DNA of 64,000 bases from Acidobacteriota bacterium (lineage in GTDB: Bacteria; Acidobacteriota; Terriglobia; Acidiferrales; UBA7541). The position numbers and the translations under genes are program-made. How positions within the stretch are numbered: position 1 is the first letter of the stretch; each line of letters begins with the position of its first letter. Shown in pieces: positions 43,404 to 52,427 of this stretch. Location of the stretch: positions 89,021 to 153,020 of the forward strand of contig JABCZR010000013.1 of assembly GCA_013289585.1 (NCBI GenBank). Direction: 5' to 3'. The notes under the pieces are model-generated. The model was not told the origin of the DNA. It saw only the letters and a program-made list of their open reading frames with translations, and searched no databases.

Positions 43404-46223
43404 CTACAGATGCAAGTTGCGCTGGACGAGCTTGCGGAGCTTTTCGCGGTCTTCGTCGCGCATGTGCACAAATTCCACTCCGGTGCCGTCCGGGCCGATA
43501 TTGCGGACGACTGCCGTAAAATTGATCTTGCGCAGGCCGGATCGAACTTCCAGTTTGATGGAATCTCCCACGCTTAGTTTGCGGGGCGATTCCAAATACG
43601 CGCCGCCGAGGCTGATGGTTTTCACGCGTGCCAGGCCTGCTTGCGATCCTTCAATGTGTGCGCGAAGCGGTGATTCCAACGGGACACGGACGTACCGGCG
43701 GGGAATCACGTAACTGGCGCTGGCTTGCGCCGCGGATTCGTAGGCGGCACGCACGCGCGCGGATGTTGGGCGGTTTTCGATCATCGCCAGGGCGTCTTCC
43801 GCAGCCGCGCGCAAGCCCGAAGGTTCCGCATAGGTCAGCCCTTCGCGAGTCTCCGCCAATCCTCTAAGAACCTCCGCGGCTTCGGAAGCTCGCATGCGTC
43901 CAAGAGCTTCAATGGCTTTGATGCGCACAAATTGGTCGCGCAAGATCTCGTGTTCGCCGGCAGCAATCTCCATAAGCTGCGCCACCGCAGTGGTTTCCTG
44001 TGCCAGCCCAATCTGGTCAATCATCATGGGCACAACCAGGGGATGAGCATCCGCGAGGATGGCAGAAAAGACGAAGGCGGCACTTTGCGCCGAAGCGGAA
44101 TTGGCCGGGCGTGTCAGTTCGCTTACCGCCAGATCTTGCAGGTTCCATTCCCAGCTGGCCATGGCGCGAGCCAGGCCGCGCAAGAGGCGCTCGGGGTCCG
44201 CCGCGGCGAGAAGCTTGATGGCCGCCGTCACGCGCTGGCGGCGGGCCTCATAGAGACGGGTCTCGAGGAGATTCAGGACCGGCACACCAATCGTGCGCAG
44301 CAGCCGAGCCATTGCGGGCACCATCTCCGCGCCACGTGGATCGGTGAGCAGCAGCGTCAGGCGATCGAGCAATCGTTCAGGGTCGCGCTGCAACAGCCGG
44401 GGCAGCACGGGTTCCAGCGCGCGGTTCGCCAGTGCGGCGTCCACCAGAAGAAGCCAGCGATCCTGCGCCACAAGGCGGTTCGCTAATGCCGTCACGTGGT
44501 CGTGCTCTTTGTCACGCGGTGCGCGTTCCAAATTTGTGAGTATGGTCTCGAATCCCGCATAGTCGGCGCGGTTCACGGCGATTCGGCCGAGCGATTCCAC
44601 AAAAGCGGCCAGTAACCCTGCGGTTTCCGGCACCGTTTCTTTATCCAGGGCTTTCATTGCCCCGCGGCTCAAATCTTCGGGTACTTGATTCGGCCACAAA
44701 GATTCGATAATCGAGGTAAGTTCGTTGAGTCCGGCTGCCACGGCGCGTCTTGCCGAGGCGTCTTCGTGTTCCAGGCGTCGCGCATAATTCAGTACGATGT
44801 TGCGCGCTTCACGCCGCGGAGCATCCGCGCCTGCATCCGCAAGTTGGCCGAGAGTTTGCCGCAGCGCCGGGACAGGAATGCACCAGACATCCGCGCCACG
44901 CAGCACCGCCGACTTTTCACGCGCGGGCAGCTCCATCCAGAACCGATCGATCAGCTTTTCACGATGCGTATCCGCGGCCCAGGTGACCGCCAGGGATGAG
45001 AGATGCTGAGAAGAATGCGGGCCGGAATAAGCGCCGGAGCCGACGATCACATCGCCCAGGCGATGGAACATCGGCCGGACTGATGTGGGAGTGAGGGCAC
45101 CGCTGGAAAACTCCGCATTCAGAAACTCAAAAACAATATTTTCAGAAAGGCGTAAGAGGTAGGGTTGTGGGCGCTCACCCTCGCGGGGGCCGTACTGGGA
45201 GACGGAGCTAAGCATCATGCAAACGCTGTCGCGGCTGGCCTCCTCCATAGCGCCGTGGATGGCGCGTGCTGCTTCTTCTGGCGAGAGACCACGCTCACTC
45301 TCGAGTGGCGGAGTCAGCCGCGCCAACAGCCGCAGGCTGGCCACCAGATCGTCGAAATCCGGGACATGAATCGGGGTGTCGGATTTCTCGCGCGGCGAAT
45401 GCCCGCCATAGGCCACCAGGGCGGCGGTGAGGCTCGCCAGCACGGTGTCCACCTTGCGTTCCGTTTGAGTATTTACGGAAATGCCTTCCACGCGATGCTC
45501 CAGAAGTCGTGCCGGCCACCAGGCATCCTGTAAGTCCTTCGCCGGCTCTTCCGATCTTAGCAGTGATGCCTTCGCGAGTCTTGCAAACGTGTCGAGTTCG
45601 CCCACATGAAATTTTTTCGAGAAGAGCAGTGTCCCAATCCCCGCGTGCTGCAGATCGCGCGCAAGCGCCTGCATTTCGCCTCGTGCGTCCGGCAGGTGCG
45701 AGTCGCTAAGCCTTGGCACGACAAGGCCACCGCGTTCGACTCGAATCTCCAGCCCGCCGAGAATGTCCGCCGTGTTCCGGAGCGAATCATACGCGCCGTC
45801 CAAGCTGTCCAGCCTGCGCGGATGGTTTTTTTCGTAAAGCCGTTCCGAGCGCAGCAGCAGGTGCAGGCTTCGCATTGCGCGATGAACTTCGTTGAGCTTT
45901 GGGTCGATCCCGACCGGTTTGGTTCTAGGAGCTAACTTCCCCGGTAAGGCCTGAACGGAATGCGGGACCGTATCCGCGGCCGGCTTTGACGACGCCTCGT
46001 GTGGATCATGCTGAGTCGGTAGTGTGGCCCGAAATACCAACGAGATCTCCGCTTGCTGCTTCACTCTGACTTTGCCGACGCGCCTGGCTGCGGGCGAGGG
46101 AGACTGCCGGGTCAACCCAAGGAGAACCTTCCAGGGCAGGTGGTCCCTGATGAGAGAGAAAGCACGCCTCCGGCCTGCACGGATGCGCACTAAGTCTTTT
46201 ATATTCAGCGGATCTTGCAGCAA
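43404..46223 (-). CDS. Large HEAT-like protein with C-terminal PilZ domain
   Basis: Up to 939 residues; the start is uncertain. The frame opens at a TTG at 46223, and the first ~110 residues look poorly conserved and disordered, so initiation further inside is possible. Residues ~115-800 are almost all helical with HEAT-like pairs (for example RLLDRLTLLLTDPRGAEM; ALGRMRASEAAEVLRGL). The C-terminal PilZ domain (~835-939) has RRYVRVPLESPLRAH, an R-x3-R pattern that can bind c-di-GMP, then SLGGAYLES. It probably relays c-di-GMP through a scaffold. It is followed downstream on the same strand by the TonB receptor. Confidence 0.78.
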   Translation of the reverse strand: MLQDPLNIKDLVRIRAGRRRAFSLIRDHLPWKVLLGLTRQSPSPAARRVGKVRVKQQAEISLVFRATLPTQHDPHEASSKPAADTVPHSVQALPGKLAPRTKPVGIDPKLNEVHRAMRSLHLLLRSERLYEKNHPRRLDSLDGAYDSLRNTADILGGLEIRVERGGLVVPRLSDSHLPDARGEMQALARDLQHAGIGTLLFSKKFHVGELDTFARLAKASLLRSEEPAKDLQDAWWPARLLEHRVEGISVNTQTERKVDTVLASLTAALVAYGGHSPREKSDTPIHVPDFDDLVASLRLLARLTPPLESERGLSPEEAARAIHGAMEEASRDSVCMMLSSVSQYGPREGERPQPYLLRLSENIVFEFLNAEFSSGALTPTSVRPMFHRLGDVIVGSGAYSGPHSSQHLSSLAVTWAADTHREKLIDRFWMELPAREKSAVLRGADVWCIPVPALRQTLGQLADAGADAPRREARNIVLNYARRLEHEDASARRAVAAGLNELTSIIESLWPNQVPEDLSRGAMKALDKETVPETAGLLAAFVESLGRIAVNRADYAGFETILTNLERAPRDKEHDHVTALANRLVAQDRWLLLVDAALANRALEPVLPRLLQRDPERLLDRLTLLLTDPRGAEMVPAMARLLRTIGVPVLNLLETRLYEARRQRVTAAIKLLAAADPERLLRGLARAMASWEWNLQDLAVSELTRPANSASAQSAAFVFSAILADAHPLVVPMMIDQIGLAQETTAVAQLMEIAAGEHEILRDQFVRIKAIEALGRMRASEAAEVLRGLAETREGLTYAEPSGLRAAAEDALAMIENRPTSARVRAAYESAAQASASYVIPRRYVRVPLESPLRAHIEGSQAGLARVKTISLGGAYLESPRKLSVGDSIKLEVRSGLRKINFTAVVRNIGPDGTGVEFVHMRDEDREKLRKLVQRNLHL

Positions 46224-46340
46224 GTCCTAGGACTAGTGGAGGCAGTATGTAACAAATTGTTACGTTTCGAGTAGGGGTTCAGCCGACTTCAGACAGCATC
46301 TGAGAAGGCTCAATCGCCCTCCATTTCAGTCTTTTTGGTG

Positions 46341-48617
46341 TTACTTCAGTCGCATCGGCTCATCAATTGTGACCGTGCCGCCCTCGCTGACCTGTACCGT
46401 CCGCTTCGACGGCTGGTATCCGTTAAGACGGAGCGTAATGTTATGCATGCCCGCGGGCACCTGAATGCGCGCGGGCGTGAATTGTCCCGTGGATGTCCCG
46501 TCAATAATGATCTCCGCGCCCTTAGGGTTCGTGTTGACCTGTGCCCAAGCGACGTGGCTCGCCGACTTTTCATTCAGCGTCGCATCGAGCTGCGTCTGAA
46601 TGTTGTCTTTCACTTGAATGTTGCCAGCGTAAGCGTCATATCCCGGCAGCCGTAAGACAAGATTGTACTGCCCCGGAGCGAGGGGAAGCGTCACAGGCGT
46701 CTGACCGGACTGCTTGGCACCATTGATGAACACGTCGGCTCCTGGCGGCTTGCTGCTGATGAAAATGCCCTTGGAGAGCGACTCGAGCTTGATCTTCTGG
46801 TCCTGGACATCGCCCTGCTTCACCTGAAGCGCGGTCTGGACTGGCTGGTATCCTTCTTTTTGTACTTCCAGGCTGTATTGCGCCGGAGAAAGATTATTGA
46901 AGCTGCACGGCGTCTCGCACTTGTTCAGCACGTGGCCCGCTGGGCCGCGCAGGACTGCGTTGGCGCCAATCACATCGGTCACCACGTGAATCGCGCCTCG
47001 TCCCGACTCAGGCACGGGGTGGCCGCCATCGAGGGGGTTGCCCGCAGCGGCTACCGGCGAGTCATCATATTCGATGTGATCGATCACGCGAACGTCCGAG
47101 GGAGCGTTGCGCAGAAATCCCAGCAGGGCACCGTGCTCCGCGGGCCGCAGCTTGCCCGCCACCGTCAGAGTATTTCCGAAGGCTTGTACTTTCGCGCGTC
47201 CGGTCAAGCCTCTTTCGATGATGGCTTGCTCGATGCGCCCTTTGTATTCCGCGGCTTTCGGGCTGATAGTAGACTCCGGTTTCTTAACCGCGGCTTTTTC
47301 CGGCTTTGGTTCCACCGGTTTTACCTCTTCGCTGGGAGCGGCTGTTGACTCATTCGGCTGGGCGGAAGCCTCAGTTCCCCCTGAAGTGGGAGCCTGATTT
47401 TCTGTTGGCGGGTTCGACGCCGTTGTTGCCGTGGGAGCCGGGCTTGCGCCCTTCGCTTGCGCCGCGTGCAATTCGCGAGCTGCTTCGAATACCGGCCTGA
47501 TTTTGATCGCGCCATATGCGATGACGCCAAGGAGAAGAAACGCGGCGAGAATCGTGCCAAGCACGCTCTTTTTCTTCGGTGGTTCCGGGACTGGCGCGAT
47601 GGCGGCTGTTCGCCGCACAACCGGCGTCTGTCCGGGGCTCGTGGCACGCGAGCTCAGCGATCGCGTAGTGGCTGCGACGGCTTGCTCCTCGTTTCCGATC
47701 CCGCGCCCGCCGGCATTTCCGGAAATAATCGTCGCTGCCGGCGATCCACTGCCGACGACCATTGTCGACTGCGGATTCCCGCCTCCCGAGATCGCGCGAT
47801 AATTCTTCAACTCTTCAAGCATTTCGCGGCAGTTCTGGTATCTCTGGTCGGGATCCTTTTCCAGCGCCCTCATCACCACCGCACTGATGCCAGGGTGGAT
47901 CGAAGGATCAATCTGCCTCGGTGGGACCGGCTCTTCGTTCACAATCTTGTAAATGACCGTGGTGATGTTTTGCCCGGGGAACGGCTTTTCGCCCGTCACC
48001 ATTTCGTACAGCATCACACCGAGTGAGAAAATGTCGCTGCGGCCATCGACCGCGCGCCCCTTCACTTGTTCGGGCGACATGTAGCTTGGCGTGCCCATCA
48101 CGTGCGCAGTTTGCTGCACCGTGCCGAACTGCAGAATTTTTGCCGTGCCGAAGTCCGTCACTTTAACGGTATCGTCGGCGGTGAGCATCAGGTTGGCGGG
48201 TTTGATGTCGCGGTGCACCACGTTGCGCTCATGCGCAAATTGCAGCGCGCTGCAAGTCTGCTCCATTATCCGCAACGTCCGCGGCAGGGGAAACGCCTGG
48301 CCGCTGTCGAGTAGGGCCTGCAAGCTCTTTCCTTCCACCAGTTCCATAGTGATGTAATAGAGCCCGTCTTCTTCGCCAGCGTCGAATACCACCACAATGT
48401 TCGGATGCGTCAGCAGGCCGGCCGCTCGCGCCTCGGTTTGGAATCTCGCCAGCAGCTCCGGCCGCGAGAGCCCTGTACCCTCCGCGCTCAGCCGGATCGT
48501 TTTGACCGCGACAGTGCGTCCGATGACGGGATCCAGGGCCTTATAGACGACGCCCATGGCCCCGCGGCCCAGTTCACCGACGAACTCGTATCTCCCGGCT
48601 TTTGTTACGGTTGTCAT
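46341..48617 (-). CDS. Serine/threonine kinase with PEGA repeats
   Basis: About 758 residues from the ATG at 48617 (a TTG one codon earlier is in frame). The kinase domain covers 1-~270: GRGAMGVVYKALD, VAVKTI with the Lys, HRDIKPANLML, DFGTAK. A Pro/Ala-rich linker leads to one membrane helix (~355-375; LGTILAAFLLLGVIAYGA). Outside it a BON-like segment (~440-510) is followed by three PEGA repeats (~545-615, 617-685, 688-757), each ending in a YxxL/GYQP-type turn. PEGA domains bind outer-layer ligands, so this kinase may sense the envelope. The gene order with the PilZ scaffold suggests a linked role. Confidence 0.9.
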   Translation of the reverse strand: MTTVTKAGRYEFVGELGRGAMGVVYKALDPVIGRTVAVKTIRLSAEGTGLSRPELLARFQTEARAAGLLTHPNIVVVFDAGEEDGLYYITMELVEGKSLQALLDSGQAFPLPRTLRIMEQTCSALQFAHERNVVHRDIKPANLMLTADDTVKVTDFGTAKILQFGTVQQTAHVMGTPSYMSPEQVKGRAVDGRSDIFSLGVMLYEMVTGEKPFPGQNITTVIYKIVNEEPVPPRQIDPSIHPGISAVVMRALEKDPDQRYQNCREMLEELKNYRAISGGGNPQSTMVVGSGSPAATIISGNAGGRGIGNEEQAVAATTRSLSSRATSPGQTPVVRRTAAIAPVPEPPKKKSVLGTILAAFLLLGVIAYGAIKIRPVFEAARELHAAQAKGASPAPTATTASNPPTENQAPTSGGTEASAQPNESTAAPSEEVKPVEPKPEKAAVKKPESTISPKAAEYKGRIEQAIIERGLTGRAKVQAFGNTLTVAGKLRPAEHGALLGFLRNAPSDVRVIDHIEYDDSPVAAAGNPLDGGHPVPESGRGAIHVVTDVIGANAVLRGPAGHVLNKCETPCSFNNLSPAQYSLEVQKEGYQPVQTALQVKQGDVQDQKIKLESLSKGIFISSKPPGADVFINGAKQSGQTPVTLPLAPGQYNLVLRLPGYDAYAGNIQVKDNIQTQLDATLNEKSASHVAWAQVNTNPKGAEIIIDGTSTGQFTPARIQVPAGMHNITLRLNGYQPSKRTVQVSEGGTVTIDEPMRLK

Positions 48618-48895
48618 CAATTCTTTCAGTTTCCGTCACGCCAAAGCGACATTTCTCTTTGAAAATCCGCTTCAACACACGGGGTTCTGCGCGCTCACAA
48701 AGTGAAAATTGCCCGCCTCGCCTAACCTTAGATCCCGTGTTTCCTTATGCTTATCAGTGGACACGCATCCGCCGACACCCGGGCGCCCTAGCTTGACAGT
48801 ACCCATCGAATTTTCTGTTGGTCAACGCTACTGGGGTACTAGTGTTTCGCACTCGATACGGGATGCGCCTAGTTCGCACCCGATCCAGCCATTCA

Positions 48896-50356
48896 CTAGG
48901 GGTTACGTAGGGTTTCGCGCGGCGACATGGTGCGCTCGGGCATAGGCACGTTGGTCTCACGGATTGGCCGGTCGATCTCGCCCGGGCGCGCCGGAGCTTC
49001 AAGGCCGTCGGTGAGCAAGAAACCCTGGAGTGCGATCCCGTTGGTCCAAACGCTTTCGAGCGCCGAGATGTATTCAATTTGCAATTCGTAAAGCTTGCGT
49101 TGCGTGTCCAGCACCCGCGGATAAGAGGCCAGCATCTGGCCGTATTTATTCACCATCAAGGAGTAGGCTCTTTTCGCGCGGGGCAGCATCTCGTCGCGAT
49201 ATTCGACCGCCATCAGGCGCGCGTTGGCATACTGATCGACGGCTGAGGCGGCGCGTTCGCGCAGCGTCAGCGCGATCCGCGTTCTCTCCAGCCCGGCGCG
49301 ATCGATGTCTGCTCTCGCCGCTGCGGAATTTCCCTGGTTTCGATTGAAAAGGGGAATTTGCACAGCGAGTTCCGAAATTCCCTCCCAGCCTTTGGCCCAG
49401 GGAACGCTGCCAAGAGTTTCGTTGTTATATTCCAGTCCGCCACGAATCAGCACGTCCGGAACAGGTTCGCGCTTCGCTCTCGCGAGAACGCTCTGCGCGC
49501 GCGATTCAGCTGCATCGGCGATTCGAACCGCCGGACTCTCTTTCGCAATGGTTTCCACCGCCTGGTCTTCATTCAGTTCCGGCCAATCAGTTTCCAGATT
49601 TCCCGCCACCGTTGCCAGCGGCAACTCCGGCTGGCCGATGACCGCGGCAAGCGATCGCCATTCTTCGCGCAAAGTGTTTTCCTGCATCCGCGCGGCCATG
49701 CGCACGCGCTGCGCTTCTACTTCTGCTTCCAACACTTCGCTTTCATCCGCCTGCCCGGTGTTCATCAGCCTCCGCTGCGATTCCGCCGCATCCTGCGCGA
49801 TTTTCGCCATCTCGCGGCGAGCCTCCAGCAGTTCTTGCGCCGCTAGCACGCGCAGGAAAGCCATCTTCACCGCGCTTTGCACGCGGATCTTCTGTTCTTC
49901 CGCTTCGATCTCGGCAAGTTTCACCTCTTTTCCGAAAACTTCGCGGCTCAATGCGAGTTTTCCGCCCGTCACCACCGCCTGCTGCAGGAAAAAACCTTGT
50001 TTTCCGCCACCGACCGAGCCGCCGCGAATCTCATCGCCGGTGTAGCCCACGGTGGGATTGGGATAAAGCCCCGCCTGGTGTTGGCGTGCCTTTGTCGCGC
50101 GGATTTCCGCTTCCGCCTGCCGCAGAGTGGGATTCGAATCGGCCGCAATCTTCTGCACCTGCTCGAGCGTAACCAGCGCTCCCAGCGCTCGTTCTTGCGC
50201 TCTTCCCATGCGCGGGTATTCTGCAGTTACCGCCGGCATCTCCATATGATGGCTTTGCTCCTGCTTCGGCATTTTCATTTCCTGTCCGAGAAGGCCCCCG
50301 GCCATTCCTAGCGCATTTACAAAAACCATCGCTCCGTATCTAGCCATACGCCGCAT
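48896..50356 (-). CDS. TolC-family outer-membrane protein
   Basis: A 486-residue outer-membrane efflux protein. The signal region (AMVFVNALGMAGGLLGQ) is followed by a short Met/His-rich stretch (EMKMPKQEQSHHMEMP) that could bind Cu. Two OEP repeats follow, with VTLEQVQKIAADSNPTL at their start and SELAVQIPLFNRNQGNSAAARADI in the second. A strong GAGGAGG site precedes the ATG. It is the last gene of the probable copper unit. The His/Met stretch and neighbours point to metal export more than drugs, but no pump is encoded beside it. Confidence 0.85.
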   Translation of the reverse strand: MRRMARYGAMVFVNALGMAGGLLGQEMKMPKQEQSHHMEMPAVTAEYPRMGRAQERALGALVTLEQVQKIAADSNPTLRQAEAEIRATKARQHQAGLYPNPTVGYTGDEIRGGSVGGGKQGFFLQQAVVTGGKLALSREVFGKEVKLAEIEAEEQKIRVQSAVKMAFLRVLAAQELLEARREMAKIAQDAAESQRRLMNTGQADESEVLEAEVEAQRVRMAARMQENTLREEWRSLAAVIGQPELPLATVAGNLETDWPELNEDQAVETIAKESPAVRIADAAESRAQSVLARAKREPVPDVLIRGGLEYNNETLGSVPWAKGWEGISELAVQIPLFNRNQGNSAAARADIDRAGLERTRIALTLRERAASAVDQYANARLMAVEYRDEMLPRAKRAYSLMVNKYGQMLASYPRVLDTQRKLYELQIEYISALESVWTNGIALQGFLLTDGLEAPARPGEIDRPIRETNVPMPERTMSPRETLRNP

Positions 50357-50425
50357 GCTGCCTCCTCTTCTTCTCCGGATTCTCTGCGATCTCTGTGATC
50401 CCTGTGTTAATTCTTTTCCCCGAAT

Positions 50426-51793
50426 TTACGAATTAACGTCACGCTTTTCGTTCGCCAACACGTTTGCCATCTTTTTCTTCATCATGATGGCGTCATACTC
50501 CTTGTCCGGGAGCACTCGCACCATTGTCATCATCCCCATCATTCCCGCGCTCCAGTTTTTTGGCAGCCCGTAGGTCTCCGGCTTTTCCACCACTTCATCC
50601 ATCGCCATTTCCTGGAACGCGTCCTGCGGAAAGCCCCGCACGCTCGCTGCGTTTGCCGCGATCGGAGAGGGATGCACGTGTTCGAACGGCACGCTCTTCG
50701 CCAGCGACTCCATCTGCCCCATGGCTCTTGCTTCCGTCTGATCCGCGGTTTGAATCTGCCGGTCGCGCAGCAGATCCATCATGCTGTTCATCATGTGGTG
50801 CGGCAGGTGGCAGTGAATCATCCACGCGCCTGGATATTTCGCCTCGAATTCCACGACGCGAGCTTGGGCGACGCCCACCAGCACCGTATTCATCGAATAC
50901 CATGTCGATTCCGGAGCGCGCCCGCCTTCCGTGCCAGTAACTACGAACTGGTGCCCGTGAAGATGGATCGGGTGATGGTCCATTCCCAGGTTCACGATGC
51001 GCAATCGCACGCGGCTTCCCAGACGCGCGAGCAACGGCGTCGTCATGGGCGCGGAGACGCCATTGAATGTCAGCCAATTGAATTCCATCGAAGCCGTGTT
51101 CGGAACGGAGTTGTTCGGCAGCACGGCCCACTCCTGCAGAATCAATCCGTAGTCGTGATCCGCATGCGGCTTGAAATTCCTTTCTGGATGCGCCACGAAA
51201 AATCCGATCAACCCCATCATTTCCTGCATGGCGCTGTGCGCGTGATAAAAAAACGTGCCTTCCTGATGGACTGTGAATTCGTAAACATATTTTTCGCCCG
51301 GCGCGACCGGTTTCTGGCTGATGTACGGTACGCCATCCTGTTCGATAGGCAGTTCGAGCCCGTGCCAGTGCATCGACGTGGACTCAGGCAACCGGTTCTC
51401 CAACACCACGCGCACGCGGTCGCCCTGTTGCACCTGAATGGTTGGTCCTGGACAGCTGCCGTTGTATCCCCATGCGTCAATCGTTTTGAACGGAACGATT
51501 TTTTTCTTCAGCGGCTGCGCCACCAGCCGAAACACTTTTACACCTGCGTCCATTTCATACGTCAAATCCGCCACGTCGGGCGTAACCATCGGCAGCCCCT
51601 GCTCCCGCGCCGGAGCTGCTGCTTTGCGAGGACCGCGACTGCCGTAGGGAGAATGATGTCTGCCGCTCTCGTTCTCGCGCGGCGACTGAGCTGCTTCCTC
51701 AGGGGTCTCAGCGCGCAGCGAATCGCCCAGGCTGAACAATCCCGCCCCAAACACCGCAGCATCCTGAAAAAACTTTCTCCTCGCGCCGTTCAT
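50426..51793 (-). CDS. Tat-exported multicopper oxidase with Met-rich tail
   Basis: About 455 residues from the ATG at 51793, with AGGAGG upstream. The signal RRKFFQDAAVFGAGLFSLG is a twin-arginine type. The four copper motifs are MHWHGLEL (~142), FFYHAHSA (~182), HPIHLHGHQF (~271) and WMIHCHLPHH (~324), giving type 1, 2 and 3 copper. The ~125-residue C-terminus past the last motif is Met-rich (AGMMGMMTMVRV; AIMMKKKMANV) and may bind Cu(I). It probably oxidises Cu(I) to the less toxic Cu(II), like CueO or CopA. It is followed by the TolC gene. Confidence 0.92.
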   Translation of the reverse strand: MNGARRKFFQDAAVFGAGLFSLGDSLRAETPEEAAQSPRENESGRHHSPYGSRGPRKAAAPAREQGLPMVTPDVADLTYEMDAGVKVFRLVAQPLKKKIVPFKTIDAWGYNGSCPGPTIQVQQGDRVRVVLENRLPESTSMHWHGLELPIEQDGVPYISQKPVAPGEKYVYEFTVHQEGTFFYHAHSAMQEMMGLIGFFVAHPERNFKPHADHDYGLILQEWAVLPNNSVPNTASMEFNWLTFNGVSAPMTTPLLARLGSRVRLRIVNLGMDHHPIHLHGHQFVVTGTEGGRAPESTWYSMNTVLVGVAQARVVEFEAKYPGAWMIHCHLPHHMMNSMMDLLRDRQIQTADQTEARAMGQMESLAKSVPFEHVHPSPIAANAASVRGFPQDAFQEMAMDEVVEKPETYGLPKNWSAGMMGMMTMVRVLPDKEYDAIMMKKKMANVLANEKRDVNS

Positions 51794-51912
51794 ACGTGCC
51801 TCCTGAATTGCCAATCCATACAAACCGCATTTGTTCGTTGAAAGAGGGCCAGGGAAGTTTCTCTGCCGGATGGTTATGGAAGACGAAACCTAACTAGGAA
51901 TAGATCAATAAG

Positions 51913-51929
51913 CGTTCGATGCGCGAACG
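51913..51929. promoter_or_regulatory. Short palindrome upstream of the multicopper oxidase gene
   Basis: CGTTCG (51913-51918) and CGAACG (51924-51929) form a 6-bp dyad with a 5-base centre, 120 bp ahead of the oxidase ATG. It is a candidate operator only. No CueR- or CopY-like box is recognisable. Confidence 0.25.
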
Positions 51930-51960
51930 TCCCTGTTTTCAGATTTCTAAATGGAAGAAA

Positions 51961-52356
51961 TCAGATCCGAAGGATCTGATCGAGGCGAGAAGTGGCAGGA
52001 AGATGAGGTGAGGGCGGACCCGCAACGTCACGCTCACTCGGTTGCGAGTGGAAACCGAAAAACTTCTGCGACGATGTGCCGAAGGCGAATTCAAACGTCA
52101 GCGCGCGGCTGGCTTGCGATGCATCATTCTTAATAGAGGAAGTCAGAATCGCCGCTGGCAACTCCGACGTGCCGCAGTTTTGCACGGTGCGAAACTGAGA
52201 TTCACCGCCGTGCATCAATTCCGCCAAATGACAGGGTCTCTCCGCCGTGGTCGAGGCTGAAACTTGCGAACAATTTCGAGCAGCACACAGAGGCGCGCAG
52301 GCTGGAGCAACAACCAGCGCCAACATCGCCACGAGGCCGCAGATTCTTGCCAGCAT
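51961..52356 (-). CDS. Small secreted Cys-containing protein (131 residues)
   Basis: The ATG at 52356 gives the signal peptide MLARICGLVAMLALVVAPAC, with AGGGGA upstream. The mature part has Cys24, Cys29, Cys42 (with His43), and Cys61, plus two more His: a pattern that could bind metal or form two disulfides. The C-terminal half is Ser/Pro-rich and low in order. No domain is recognised. It sits between the TPR-redoxin gene and the multicopper oxidase on the same strand, so a role in periplasmic copper handling is a fair guess. Function otherwise unknown. Confidence 0.6.
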   Translation of the reverse strand: MLARICGLVAMLALVVAPACAPLCAARNCSQVSASTTAERPCHLAELMHGGESQFRTVQNCGTSELPAAILTSSIKNDASQASRALTFEFAFGTSSQKFFGFHSQPSERDVAGPPSPHLPATSRLDQILRI

Positions 52357-52427
52357 GCCCGTGTTCCCCTTTGACCTTGCGTCGCTTGTACCCATCATTC
52401 TTACGCTACCGCGCCGCGTCAACGGCG

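Noticed and set aside
45545..45557. 13-base Illumina adapter match GCTCTTCCGATCT
   Set aside because: It lies inside the HEAT-like/PilZ gene, keeps the reading frame, and reads as ordinary residues (LRSEEP) in a helical region, so coincidence is likely. The 16-mer at 29623 is the stronger case.
48794..48845. AGTACCC ... GGGTACT inverted repeat upstream of the kinase gene
   Set aside because: The arms are only 7 bp and separated by more than 25 bp, so the pairing is weak and not distinct from chance.
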